64,000 bases of DNA from JAEXOD01 sp964652025 (GTDB lineage Bacteria; Bacteroidota; Ignavibacteria; Ignavibacteriales; Melioribacteraceae). Both the position numbers and the translations under genes were made by a program. Of this stretch, positions 29,270-38,718 are shown piece by piece (position 1 is the first letter of the stretch; each line of letters begins with the position of its first letter). Below the pieces are notes generated by a model. It was not told the origin of the DNA. It searched no databases and saw only the letters and a program-made list of their open reading frames with translations. The stretch is from NCBI GenBank assembly GCA_964652025.1, contig CAZYZX010000009.1, forward strand, positions 93,014 through 157,013, given 5' to 3'.

Positions 29270-29308
29270 TTAAAAAAATTTAAGCTGCCTAAAAATATTT
29301 AGGCAGCT
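29270..29308 (-). terminator. Terminator after the PorV-like gene
   Basis: AGCTGCCTAAA (29283-29293) and TTTAGGCAGCT (29298-29308) form a perfect 11-bp stem with a 4-nt loop. Read leftward it is followed by TTAAATTTTTTT. It closes the TonB-receptor/large-protein/PorV operon. Confidence 0.9.
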
Positions 29309-29327
29309 AATAAAAATCAATAAGTAA

Positions 29328-30332
29328 CTAAAATTTTAAGCCAACAGCAAAGTGCTGCGAGTTTTTAAGAATACCAAAATCTTGGTAAGCGTAATCAATA
29401 AATAAATTTAGTCCCGGTGCAACATCATAAGCTAAGCCAAAGCCAAGCGTTAAACCTTCTTCTGCATTGTTTAGGAATAATGATTTATAACCAGCACGCA
29501 AAAAGATATTTTTATATAAACCATACTCCATACCAACGTTAACAGATTCATCGTTATCGCTTGGGTGCAAAGCATCTACACCAACGGTAAGTTTATGTGT
29601 ATCGTTATTAAATAAATCCATAGCTAAACCAACGCGGAAAGTTAAAGGTAATTGGTATTCATCGGTTTTTAGTTTAGCCAATATTTGGTCGTTATTACCA
29701 AAAATATTTGGATCTATATCATGCTGAACGAACAAATCTTTACCGTCAATCTGCATATCAGGTCCAAAGTTTGTAATAGTAGCACCAATACGCAATCCGT
29801 AAATATTAGAAAGGAACAACACACCAACATCAAATCCAACAGAAGAAGCGCTGCTATTCCAAATTTTTTGATTTATATACTTAACAGTACCACCAATAGA
29901 AAATTGGTCTGTTAATTTAGCGGCATAAGAAACACCTAAAGCCATATCTTTAGCGCTAAACATTTCACCGGTTCCATCCTGCTCTGCTAAAGTAGTAACT
30001 TCCATTTTACCGTAATCTAAGTACATTAAGCTTAAGCCAAGTGTACCCATACTGCCTAAGTTAACAGAGGCTCCAGCCCAATTGTAACTAATATTTGCAA
30101 ACCAATTAGTATAAGCAAACATTGCGGAGTTGTTTTCTAAATTAGCCGAACCTGCGGGGTTCCAATACAGCGATGTAATATCATCTGCGGTAGCAACAAA
30201 AGCACCACCCATAGCAATGGCTCGGGGTCCTACGGCTATATTTAAAAATGGTGCCGCAGTTGTTCCAACTTTACTTTGACCATATATATTGCCAATTAAG
30301 GCTATTAACAATATTAATATTATCTTTTTCAT
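29328..30332 (-). CDS. PorV/PorQ family outer-membrane protein
   Basis: The 334-aa protein starts with a signal peptide (MKKIILILLIALIGNIYGQ). The family signature follows: GPRAIAMGGAFVATADDITSLYWNPAG. The C terminus is amphipathic and ends NSQHFAVGLKF, typical of a beta barrel. PorV-like proteins are outer-membrane components linked to type IX secretion, while other members have no known role. It lies 19 nt after the 1190-aa gene, and its neighbours suggest a dedicated outer-membrane secretion or uptake unit. Confidence 0.85.
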   Translation of the reverse strand: MKKIILILLIALIGNIYGQSKVGTTAAPFLNIAVGPRAIAMGGAFVATADDITSLYWNPAGSANLENNSAMFAYTNWFANISYNWAGASVNLGSMGTLGLSLMYLDYGKMEVTTLAEQDGTGEMFSAKDMALGVSYAAKLTDQFSIGGTVKYINQKIWNSSASSVGFDVGVLFLSNIYGLRIGATITNFGPDMQIDGKDLFVQHDIDPNIFGNNDQILAKLKTDEYQLPLTFRVGLAMDLFNNDTHKLTVGVDALHPSDNDESVNVGMEYGLYKNIFLRAGYKSLFLNNAEEGLTLGFGLAYDVAPGLNLFIDYAYQDFGILKNSQHFAVGLKF

Positions 30333-30351
30333 ATTCTTATTCTCCCCTCAC

Positions 30352-33300
30352 CTATTTAATTAGGGCAAATTTATCAATCTTTGTTCCAACACCTGGAACG
30401 TCTACAACATACACATAAACGCCATATGCAACTTCTATATTTTCTTCTGTACGTAAGTTCCAGAACACATCACCATTAAATATATCGTTTTGGTATAATG
30501 TTCTAATTAATTCTCCACGTACTGTGAAAATTGAGATCTTAGCTCCCGGTGGTACTCTTGTAAATCTAATTTCTCGCTCGCCGCGTCCACTTGTTTGGGA
30601 ACTTAATAACCTTGCTTCTGCTTCGTGTGTTACTACATATGGATTTGGAACCACTTTAATGTTATTTAACGAACTAGCAGCAACCTTATTATCAATTTCA
30701 GATTTCTTCATTGTAAATTCAAAGCTATCATATCTGCTAAATGGCTTTGTAGTAAATAGCTTTAAACTTCCACGCTGCTCTAAAGGTTTATTTGCAGTTT
30801 TATAGGTTATGTTTACACGCCAAGTACGTTTTGTAACACCTTCTATTTTTTCTTTAAAGTATATTGTGTATACTGTGGATAAAGTACCTGTCTTAAAGAA
30901 AACTGGTGTAATATATTCACCGGTGGTTAAATTCTTAACCTTAAAGTTTATATCCCTTGCTGGGAAGATATTAGATGGTGTTGGAGGATACAATGTATCT
31001 GCAACAGATTTACCTACTATATTATCATCAAATTCAATTTCATAATCATATGGCATATCTATTCCATTTAGTGCTGTACCCGGTCCTGTGCTGGCTGCAA
31101 CAAACTTTTGGAATGTATAAGAAATTAATTGCTTGCTTGTATCTGCTATATTGTAAAATCCAGAAACATCAGATTTTAAAACTATAGTTGGATCGTTTTC
31201 TAATTGTAACCTAAATCCATGATGAATTGGTACGCTTCCCGTTAATTGTTTCTGCTGATCTAACAATTTATGATACTGTGCTTTATAGTGTGTTCCACTA
31301 AATGCAATTTTATATCCATTAACAAATATTGTATCATTACCAGCTGGTACTGCTATAGAGTCCATCGGGTTAACTATATAAGTAGTTTTTGTAGATGGAA
31401 TATAAACAGTATCTGGTGTTTGCAAATCGTATAAAGTATAGCTCTTGGTAAATCCTTGCAATGCACTATCTTGGAATGCTACACGATACTTAAATCCATC
31501 TCTAATAGCTGCATCGTCAACTATTTCAAAATTAATTCTACCTGTAGCACGGAATGTTGGAGCTTTAACAACATCAACTTCTTTAGCTGGTGTGTAACCA
31601 ATTGGTCTAGCACCTGGTGTAATTACAACAGTGTTTAAATCTGTTACAATTTCTCCCGTATTTTCACGGAATATATATTTACTGTTTTCCGATGGGAAAA
31701 TATCTAATGCTTCGTCACCTCTATCGTATGCACAAACTGCATAATAATATGTTTGACCTTTCACAACATTAGAATCTACAAATTTATTAACAACAGCACT
31801 TTCTTTGGTGTTATCACCTAAGTAGAAAGTTGTTCCACCTACTTGTGCAAGCAATCCAGGGCTTGGGTAGAAAAATCCACCAATATTATTAGTCAAGTCA
31901 AATTGTGCAATCGGTTTATCAAATGCTAAAACACCTAATGCATTTGTAATCGAACGTGAATCACTAAATCCAGCATCTGTTGCTCTGTAAATCTTATAGC
32001 CTTCAAAATCTTTTGTTTTGGTTATAAAGTCTCGACTGTTTTCAGTTGCTTCACCATCCCAATATAAAACCACTTTTCCATCCTGCTGTGTTGCAGTAAC
32101 TTTTGGCTTAACTGGTGGCTGTGGGAATTTATATCCAGCATTGTAAATCTGCTGTACAATTGCTTTATTGCTAAATATATCTGCGTAGTTTTCACCAAAT
32201 AATAACGATACAGAAAATCTTTCTACTTTATCTGGAACTAATGGGAAAAATCCCGATGCATAAATAAAGTCACCATCCATAGGTCTTGGTGGAATAACAT
32301 CAAATCTACCTGGTGTCATTCTAGACCATAGTAAGGAGTCGTTAGTCATATCTGGTGATGCGCTGTTTTCGAAAAAGTTAAATGCTGTTAAACCTATTTG
32401 GTCACTTTCGTCTGGGTCAGTACGTCCAAAGTTTGGTTCACCTTGGTCTGGAACACCATTCCCTTCTGTACCATCTGGGTCTGGACCAGGATAACCTGTA
32501 TCGTTAGGACCTAAACCATCGGTTCCAACGTCGTCATATGCTGCTGTCCAGTCACCATCTTCATCTATTACGTTATCGCGCTTTTCATCTATTAATAAGT
32601 CACTTAAACCAGCTCCTGTAATATAATTTTTATATTTCAAGCTTGGTTGACTGTTTATTACTCTAGAATCGTAATGAATAGCTCGGTTTTCATCAATAAT
32701 TCCATCTAAATCGTTATCTATTCCATCATAAGCGCTTGCATCTGGAATAGATACACCGTTTGTAATTTTTGCGATGTGACCTTCACGAAATTTTGTTACA
32801 CCTGCATTAATAACAAATTTAACTCCCATAGAGTAAACTGTATCTACACCCGGTTTAACTGTATAATAGGTTCTTTCATAAGTTACGGGGTCAATTAAAA
32901 CTATTTTATCGCCTGCATTGTAAACAACTTCGTTAAAATCAGTTTCTGTAAACTGTGGACTTGCATCTCTAGAATCTCCATCGTTATCAATACCATCAAA
33001 AGCATTACCAGGTGATTCCAAGAAAGCATAACCAACATAACCAACTTTTTGTCCTCTGTTACCAATACCGTCGCTATCCCAGCTGTAGGTAATCCAATCT
33101 TTAGCGTCAAAGTAACCAAGGTCGTCACCACTATCGCCATCACCACCAGCAAGGGTACCAACTACGGTACCAAAGTTTGCTTTTTTAAATGTATATGTAC
33201 CTTCGTTTTTAATATCATATAACCAAAATATAGCGTCTTCTGCTAAAAAGCTAGACCACTGAAAACCACGTTGACGCAATTGCAAACCCATACCCATACG

Positions 33301-33924
33301 TAGCGGGTCTCTGCTATCAGGCTTAAATGCAAAGTTAAATTCGTTATCTGTTTGGTCATCTGCTACAAAATAACTTTCTTGGTCTGCGTTTATAATTCCT
33401 CTACCAAAGTATCCCCACCATTCCGTATTTCCTTTTGCGTCAACATATCTTTTAACTTCTGGAAATCCTCCTGGGTCTGCCCATCCATTCTTGGGCCAAG
33501 AGTTTGGTAAATGGCTCATTGCAACAGATTCTTGATTTGGATCTAAAAATCCTGGTATTGGGTTCCACCCTCTAAATTCACCCGTAACAGGGTCTTTTTC
33601 TTCCCCCTGCATCTTTCTAGGACCGCGTGATATTGTTACAGATTGTAATGTTAAACCTGTAGTTGTTGTAAATTCTACACCAATTAATGGAATTAAATCC
33701 CCAATGTAGTTTTCACCACTACCAAGTGGCCATTCACCTCTAATATCTACACCAATATTAAAGCCTGCTATTTGACCATCGTTATAAAAGGTAATACCCG
33801 CACGGTTACCCGTATGTTTTCCTAACCTTCTTAATCTTGGGTCTCCTTTTCCTTGTGCTTCTATTATTGTGCTTGCACTAAGAAAAACTAGAACAAGTAT
33901 TATACTAAAAATTTTATTTTTCAT
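30352..33924 (-). CDS. Large secreted protein with a sorting-type C terminus
   Basis: The 1190-aa protein has a signal peptide (MKNKIFSIILVLVFLSASTIIEAQ). Aspartate-rich, calcium-loop-like stretches occur, such as DGIDNDGDSRDASP, DGIDNDLDGIIDENR and DPDGTEGNGVPDQGEPN. Fn3-like parts contain YKIYRATDAGFSDS. The C terminus runs VVPNPYVV to YGVYVYVVDVPGVGTKIDKFALIK, a divergent sorting module. No catalytic motif is visible. It lies 17 nt from the TonB-dependent receptor and 19 nt from the PorV-like gene, so it is probably the exported partner of that receptor (inference). Confidence 0.75.
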   Translation of the reverse strand: MKNKIFSIILVLVFLSASTIIEAQGKGDPRLRRLGKHTGNRAGITFYNDGQIAGFNIGVDIRGEWPLGSGENYIGDLIPLIGVEFTTTTGLTLQSVTISRGPRKMQGEEKDPVTGEFRGWNPIPGFLDPNQESVAMSHLPNSWPKNGWADPGGFPEVKRYVDAKGNTEWWGYFGRGIINADQESYFVADDQTDNEFNFAFKPDSRDPLRMGMGLQLRQRGFQWSSFLAEDAIFWLYDIKNEGTYTFKKANFGTVVGTLAGGDGDSGDDLGYFDAKDWITYSWDSDGIGNRGQKVGYVGYAFLESPGNAFDGIDNDGDSRDASPQFTETDFNEVVYNAGDKIVLIDPVTYERTYYTVKPGVDTVYSMGVKFVINAGVTKFREGHIAKITNGVSIPDASAYDGIDNDLDGIIDENRAIHYDSRVINSQPSLKYKNYITGAGLSDLLIDEKRDNVIDEDGDWTAAYDDVGTDGLGPNDTGYPGPDPDGTEGNGVPDQGEPNFGRTDPDESDQIGLTAFNFFENSASPDMTNDSLLWSRMTPGRFDVIPPRPMDGDFIYASGFFPLVPDKVERFSVSLLFGENYADIFSNKAIVQQIYNAGYKFPQPPVKPKVTATQQDGKVVLYWDGEATENSRDFITKTKDFEGYKIYRATDAGFSDSRSITNALGVLAFDKPIAQFDLTNNIGGFFYPSPGLLAQVGGTTFYLGDNTKESAVVNKFVDSNVVKGQTYYYAVCAYDRGDEALDIFPSENSKYIFRENTGEIVTDLNTVVITPGARPIGYTPAKEVDVVKAPTFRATGRINFEIVDDAAIRDGFKYRVAFQDSALQGFTKSYTLYDLQTPDTVYIPSTKTTYIVNPMDSIAVPAGNDTIFVNGYKIAFSGTHYKAQYHKLLDQQKQLTGSVPIHHGFRLQLENDPTIVLKSDVSGFYNIADTSKQLISYTFQKFVAASTGPGTALNGIDMPYDYEIEFDDNIVGKSVADTLYPPTPSNIFPARDINFKVKNLTTGEYITPVFFKTGTLSTVYTIYFKEKIEGVTKRTWRVNITYKTANKPLEQRGSLKLFTTKPFSRYDSFEFTMKKSEIDNKVAASSLNNIKVVPNPYVVTHEAEARLLSSQTSGRGEREIRFTRVPPGAKISIFTVRGELIRTLYQNDIFNGDVFWNLRTEENIEVAYGVYVYVVDVPGVGTKIDKFALIK

Positions 33925-33941
33925 AATTGTTACCCATTATA

Positions 33942-36707
33942 TTAAAAATTAAACGTTACACCGACTTCAACTCTTCTTGGCTCGCTAAAAAATCCCGGAT
34001 TGGTATATAAATCGTCTAACGAATTATAATACAATGTCGGTCTAATTTTTTGAGCTTCATATTTTCCAAATGTAAAATACGGGTCGCCCGTATCACCATA
34101 AACACCACGTGCATTATCTAAATCTAACAAGTTAAATACTTTTAAGAATACTGATAAATTAAAGTCTCCTATTTGGAAATCTTTATATGCACGCAAATCT
34201 ACGTTAAATATAGTTGGTTTATTTGCGCTATTACGTGGAAAAGCGTTTTGCGATACTCGTGTGTTTTTATTAACTGCCGGTGTATATGGTTGACCTGTAT
34301 AAAAGTTACCAATTAAAGAAAATCCATAATCTTTTGGTACTGTATAAGCAACGCTAATATTTAATGTGTGGGTTTGGTCCCAATCTAATGGGGCTATAAA
34401 TGTTTCTGGCAATGCACCACCTAAAACTGCATTTCTTGCATCGGTTGGGTTGCTTGCGTTTCCTTTTGTTACACTGTATGTATAATCTAAATTAGCAGAT
34501 AATCCATCACTAAATCTCTTACTAAATTTAATTATAAATCCTTTAGAAAAACCAAAGTCGCTATTTGCATATTGGCTATAGCTGCGGTCGCGTCCATATA
34601 CTAATACTTCTGCTGTTTGTGTACCCGTTAAGTTTCTAAAGTCTTCAAAAAACATTGTAACATCTATTACCATGTCGCTTCCTAACTGTTGCTTTAAGCC
34701 AATTTCACCTTTAACAGTTTTTTGCGGCTTTAAATCAGCATTTCCAAAAAGTCCTACGTTTCCACTTCCTATACCAATTTCAAACTCTGGGTTAGTATAT
34801 AAAAATTCATATGGTGGTAATTGGAAAAAGTGACCATATGAAAAGTGTATAACACCAGTTTCTGTAATTGGGAATGCCAACCCTAAACGAGGACTTAATT
34901 GATATTTAACGGTTGCGTCTTTATACCAATATTTTTTCCTCTCTTCTAGTGATTTAGCAATATTTTCTGGTTTTAATGGATTATTAATATTTGGGTCTGT
35001 TGGGTCGTTTAATACTACACCATCTGGGTTAAACATGTCGAAACGAACTCCAATATTAAAAATAAGGCTGTATGCTTCAAATTTTGCTTGTGCATATGCA
35101 GCTGCTTCTATTGGTTTATGTAAATACATGTTATGGTCTGTTGTTGTAATGCTTGGTATTACAACATTATAAGGAGATACCTTTTGACCATTTTCATCAG
35201 TCATAGGTACTAAATTTATACTTTCAAAATAAAATCTGTGTCTCTTAAACTCGCCACCAAATTGTAAATTTATCTCTTGTGTTAATTGAGATACAAAATC
35301 TAATTTTGCTACATAGGTTCCACTGTTACGTGTAAAACGGCTATTGTCTGTTCCTCCTATTGCGTAGCTATATGGTGGGGTTTGTAAAATTGTATTATCA
35401 ACATATAAAGTAGGACGGCTTGGGTCACCAGTATATATGTCCTTAAATAAGTAATGTTGATAATCTTTAAAATAATAACTTACGTTAAAATTATAAAAAC
35501 TACTGTTAGATACAGCATGGTTTATCGAAAAAATATTAGAATAAGATTTTTCGAAACGATGTAAGTTATTATCTGGTGTTAAGCGATTACCATTATATAC
35601 CTGGTATTCTCTTCTATCTGCTATAAAGTTGTAACCAACCTTAAATCCTGGGAACATGTTATAACTTACTTTAGCTTGACCAAAGTATCTTTCGCTTGAA
35701 TTCATTGGAACATAAGCGCCATCCCCATTTTTTATAAATGTGTATTGGCTACCACCACTGTTTGGCACTTCTGCAGCTCTATCAGTTGTTAAAAACTCTC
35801 TTTTACCATAAAAATATCCTGTGTTATAGTAATATCTTAAATTGGTAAAGAAGAAAATTTTATCCTTAATAATAGGACCGCTTAAGCTACCTTCTAAGTT
35901 ACGAATGGCAACAGGGTTAACATCATTAATATTCCAAAAGATGTTTGTTCTATCGGAAACATAATCGCCCGAATAAGCAGTAATAGAACCTGTAAATTTG
36001 TTAGTACCATCTTTTGTTACTAAGTTAACCACGCCCGAAAGAGCCTGTCCATACTCTGCATTAAATGCACCGCTAACAACCTGCATTTCTTGCACAGCAG
36101 ACGAGTTAACTTCTACAACTAAGCCACCATCGTAGCTATCTGTAACAGGCACACCATCTATTTGATATGCTATTTGCCCACTACGACCACCACGAATGTG
36201 TAAATCTCCACCAGCTCCTACAGTAATACCAGCTTGCAAAGAAAGCACGTCTGTAATTTCTGTAATAGGTAATTCTGATATTAATTCATCGCCAACAACT
36301 GCTGTAGAGGATGTAATATCTTTTTGAACTAATGGTTTTGTGGCTACTACCACAACATCTTCTTTTAACTGCACGCTTGCATCAGATAACTGAAAATCGA
36401 TTTTTGTGGTTAAATCGATATTAACTTTAACGTTATCTACTGTTTGTGCGTTATATCCAATTGCACTTGCCTTTAGTTTATATGTTCCTGGAGGCAAGTT
36501 TATAATAGAGTAATATCCGTCCATATCCGTTGCGGCTCCGTAATTTGTTCCCATTACCACAACGTTTACAAATGGTATCCCTTCCTTGGTCGCTGCATCT
36601 ACTACACGACCGGCTATTTTGCCCGTAGTTCCCACTACTATTGGGCTACTTGTTATTTGTGTTGTTAACAAAAATAGTAGTAAAATAATGTTTAAAGCAT
36701 GTTTCAT
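33942..36707 (-). CDS. TonB-dependent receptor with carboxypeptidase-like N-terminal domain
   Basis: The 921-aa protein has a signal peptide and a CarboxypepD_reg-like domain (GKIAGRVVDAATKEGIPFVNV, about 28-115). A plug domain follows (VVATKPLVQKDITSSTAVVG, AEYGQALSGVVNLVTKDG), then a 22-strand-type barrel ending RRVEVGVTFNF. It imports a ligand, or supports surface export, at the outer membrane. The ligand is unknown, and no SusD-like partner is next to it. It is the first gene of the operon. ATG 36707 has the SD GGAGG. Confidence 0.9.
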   Translation of the reverse strand: MKHALNIILLLFLLTTQITSSPIVVGTTGKIAGRVVDAATKEGIPFVNVVVMGTNYGAATDMDGYYSIINLPPGTYKLKASAIGYNAQTVDNVKVNIDLTTKIDFQLSDASVQLKEDVVVVATKPLVQKDITSSTAVVGDELISELPITEITDVLSLQAGITVGAGGDLHIRGGRSGQIAYQIDGVPVTDSYDGGLVVEVNSSAVQEMQVVSGAFNAEYGQALSGVVNLVTKDGTNKFTGSITAYSGDYVSDRTNIFWNINDVNPVAIRNLEGSLSGPIIKDKIFFFTNLRYYYNTGYFYGKREFLTTDRAAEVPNSGGSQYTFIKNGDGAYVPMNSSERYFGQAKVSYNMFPGFKVGYNFIADRREYQVYNGNRLTPDNNLHRFEKSYSNIFSINHAVSNSSFYNFNVSYYFKDYQHYLFKDIYTGDPSRPTLYVDNTILQTPPYSYAIGGTDNSRFTRNSGTYVAKLDFVSQLTQEINLQFGGEFKRHRFYFESINLVPMTDENGQKVSPYNVVIPSITTTDHNMYLHKPIEAAAYAQAKFEAYSLIFNIGVRFDMFNPDGVVLNDPTDPNINNPLKPENIAKSLEERKKYWYKDATVKYQLSPRLGLAFPITETGVIHFSYGHFFQLPPYEFLYTNPEFEIGIGSGNVGLFGNADLKPQKTVKGEIGLKQQLGSDMVIDVTMFFEDFRNLTGTQTAEVLVYGRDRSYSQYANSDFGFSKGFIIKFSKRFSDGLSANLDYTYSVTKGNASNPTDARNAVLGGALPETFIAPLDWDQTHTLNISVAYTVPKDYGFSLIGNFYTGQPYTPAVNKNTRVSQNAFPRNSANKPTIFNVDLRAYKDFQIGDFNLSVFLKVFNLLDLDNARGVYGDTGDPYFTFGKYEAQKIRPTLYYNSLDDLYTNPGFFSEPRRVEVGVTFNF

Positions 36708-37033
36708 AATTCCTCCGGTTAGGGAAGATAGGTTATTGTTTATTAATTAAATCTTAACATTTCAAATTAACAATTTTTTAATAAAAAACAAATATCACAA
36801 TCTATAAAAATTTACATAATTTATTTTTTTTCAATTACTTAAACGTTTAAATTACCAATTTTTATTAAACAAGATAAATTGTCTTATTTATTTTGTGTTT
36901 TTTAATAAATCTTGTTATTAATTATATTTTTCTGATAAAAATTATTTTTGTCTTTTAAACCAGATTTAATATCTATTTATACTTTCTTTAAACAAAAAAA
37001 TTTTTATGTTTTAATATACTTGCTTTTATAACA
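36708..37033. other. AT-rich intergenic region
   Basis: 326 bp between the TonB-receptor start and a leftward lipoprotein gene. Only the SD of the receptor gene and the short palindrome TTAAACGTTTAA (36838-36849) stand out. The receptor operon promoter should be here. No gene is seen. Confidence 0.6.
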
Positions 37034-37588
37034 TTACAAAACTGTTAGACTATTTAATACGCTATTTTGCACGTTAAATAGATTAACAGAGTTAACCTTC
37101 TCACTTTTTATATTTTCATTAAATGATGCTGTACATTCTAAAAAAATATCATTTACATTAAACACTACCGTTCTAATAGGCAGCTGGTTATTATCTAAAT
37201 ACTGTAATGCGTAAAATTCAGTTCCATTTATGTAAAAATGCTCTGTTGGAATCATTTCTTTAAATTTATTTCCCACCTCCGTTTTTTTTGCTTTATAAAT
37301 CCAATCATAAACATCTTTTAACGTAACTTTTTTATTAAAGTTATTTACGTTTATTGGTAAAAACGCTATTTGTGCACTTAAGTTATCTTCAAGTAACCAA
37401 ACATCTATTGTACTATAAAAATTTTCCTTTGCCACATACCAACCTTTAGGTACGTTAACTTTTAGATTGGTTGTATTGAATTTAGCTTTTTTTTCAGTTA
37501 ATGGATAATCTGTTTTATAAATAAGCTGCTCTGTTTGCGAGCAGCCTATTAAAATAAAACTAAAGATAAAAATTTTAAAGAATTTCAT
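37034..37588 (-). CDS. Hypothetical lipoprotein
   Basis: The 184-aa protein starts with a lipoprotein signal (MKFFKIFIFSFILIGCSQTE). The rest has no motif I recognise: a mixed alpha/beta pattern with KVNVPKGWYVAKENFYSTID and a C-terminal helix. Its start codon directly abuts the stop of the upstream PorV-like gene with no spacer, so the two are co-translated and may act together at the outer membrane. Confidence 0.75.
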   Translation of the reverse strand: MKFFKIFIFSFILIGCSQTEQLIYKTDYPLTEKKAKFNTTNLKVNVPKGWYVAKENFYSTIDVWLLEDNLSAQIAFLPINVNNFNKKVTLKDVYDWIYKAKKTEVGNKFKEMIPTEHFYINGTEFYALQYLDNNQLPIRTVVFNVNDIFLECTASFNENIKSEKVNSVNLFNVQNSVLNSLTVL

Positions 37589-38623
37589 TTAATTAGACGA
37601 ACGTAAAAACTTTGGTTCTTCTAAAGTTAACATAACTGAAATACGGTGGGAGTCGTTAAGCCTTTCAATTTCCGAAGCACTAAAACGAGCAAATGAATAA
37701 TCTATATTTAGCTTTGGCAACTTAACGCCTGCACCCAATGTAATTTGCTTAACATCGCTATACCCAGCCCTTACAGAAAAAATGCCCTTATAAGAATACT
37801 CTAAACCACTGTGAACATCAAAACTAACGGGACCTATATTAAAATTGCTTGCAAAACGTCTATTTTCAAAACGAACATCAAAATCTACTGCAGGCATTAT
37901 TGTTCCACCTAAAAACGATATTCCATATGCCGCACCTAACTTAACTGTTGGAGAAATTAGCTCGTTTGTGCCTGTAGACCACGCAACCAATGTTGTAGTA
38001 ACATCTTGTATCGATGCCCCTAAGTGTAAGTTTTCCATCGGTTTATAATATGCACCCGCATCAAAACCAATTCCAAATGCAGAAAACTCTGCTATGCTAC
38101 GGGAAATTATTTTAATATTAGCACCCCAATAAAAATCTTCACTTTGGCGTTTTGCAAATGTTAAATAAAACGCATAATCTGTATTATTAAACTCTTTTAT
38201 TTTACTGTAATCTATTCTTGCATAAGGATTTGTAATATCGTAAATCACCTGCCCCGTTATTCTATCCACTAACGCATTACGAGTATCTGGTATACCATCT
38301 ACACTTAACCTTATAACGCTTAAACCAAAACTCATATCTTTACCGTAAGGAATAGCTACCGCACCGTAGTTATAATTTACAAGATTACCAAAATGCTCTT
38401 CGTGCATTAAAGATATTTGCGGATAATCTATGCGTGCAAGCCCGGCAGGATTCCAGTATCCAGCGGTAACGTCATTTACCACTGCAGTGTGAGCGCCACC
38501 CATGCCTAAAGCACGTCCTCCTACACCTAAGGCTAAAAATTCTCCCGCATATTTTCCAACACTTGTTTGGGCACTTAGGCTTAATGCACTTAATAATATT
38601 ATCAATAAACTCTTTTTTATCAT
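37589..38623 (-). CDS. PorV/PorQ family outer-membrane protein (second copy)
   Basis: The 344-aa protein has a signal peptide (MIKKSLLIILLSALSLSAQ) and the family signature GGRALGMGGAHTAVVNDVTAGYWNPAG. It is a paralogue of the product at 29328-30332. It ends with an amphipathic strand (HRISVMLTLEEPKF) and then a short tail, whereas the first copy ends in Phe. It pairs with the downstream lipoprotein gene. Confidence 0.83.
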   Translation of the reverse strand: MIKKSLLIILLSALSLSAQTSVGKYAGEFLALGVGGRALGMGGAHTAVVNDVTAGYWNPAGLARIDYPQISLMHEEHFGNLVNYNYGAVAIPYGKDMSFGLSVIRLSVDGIPDTRNALVDRITGQVIYDITNPYARIDYSKIKEFNNTDYAFYLTFAKRQSEDFYWGANIKIISRSIAEFSAFGIGFDAGAYYKPMENLHLGASIQDVTTTLVAWSTGTNELISPTVKLGAAYGISFLGGTIMPAVDFDVRFENRRFASNFNIGPVSFDVHSGLEYSYKGIFSVRAGYSDVKQITLGAGVKLPKLNIDYSFARFSASEIERLNDSHRISVMLTLEEPKFLRSSN

Positions 38624-38718
38624 AAAAAACGAAATCCTTTTATTTTGTTTTATAAAATTGTTATTTTAACTTTTAAAATCAAGTTAAAAATTAACAAAAC
38701 GCCAAAGGATATTTATTT

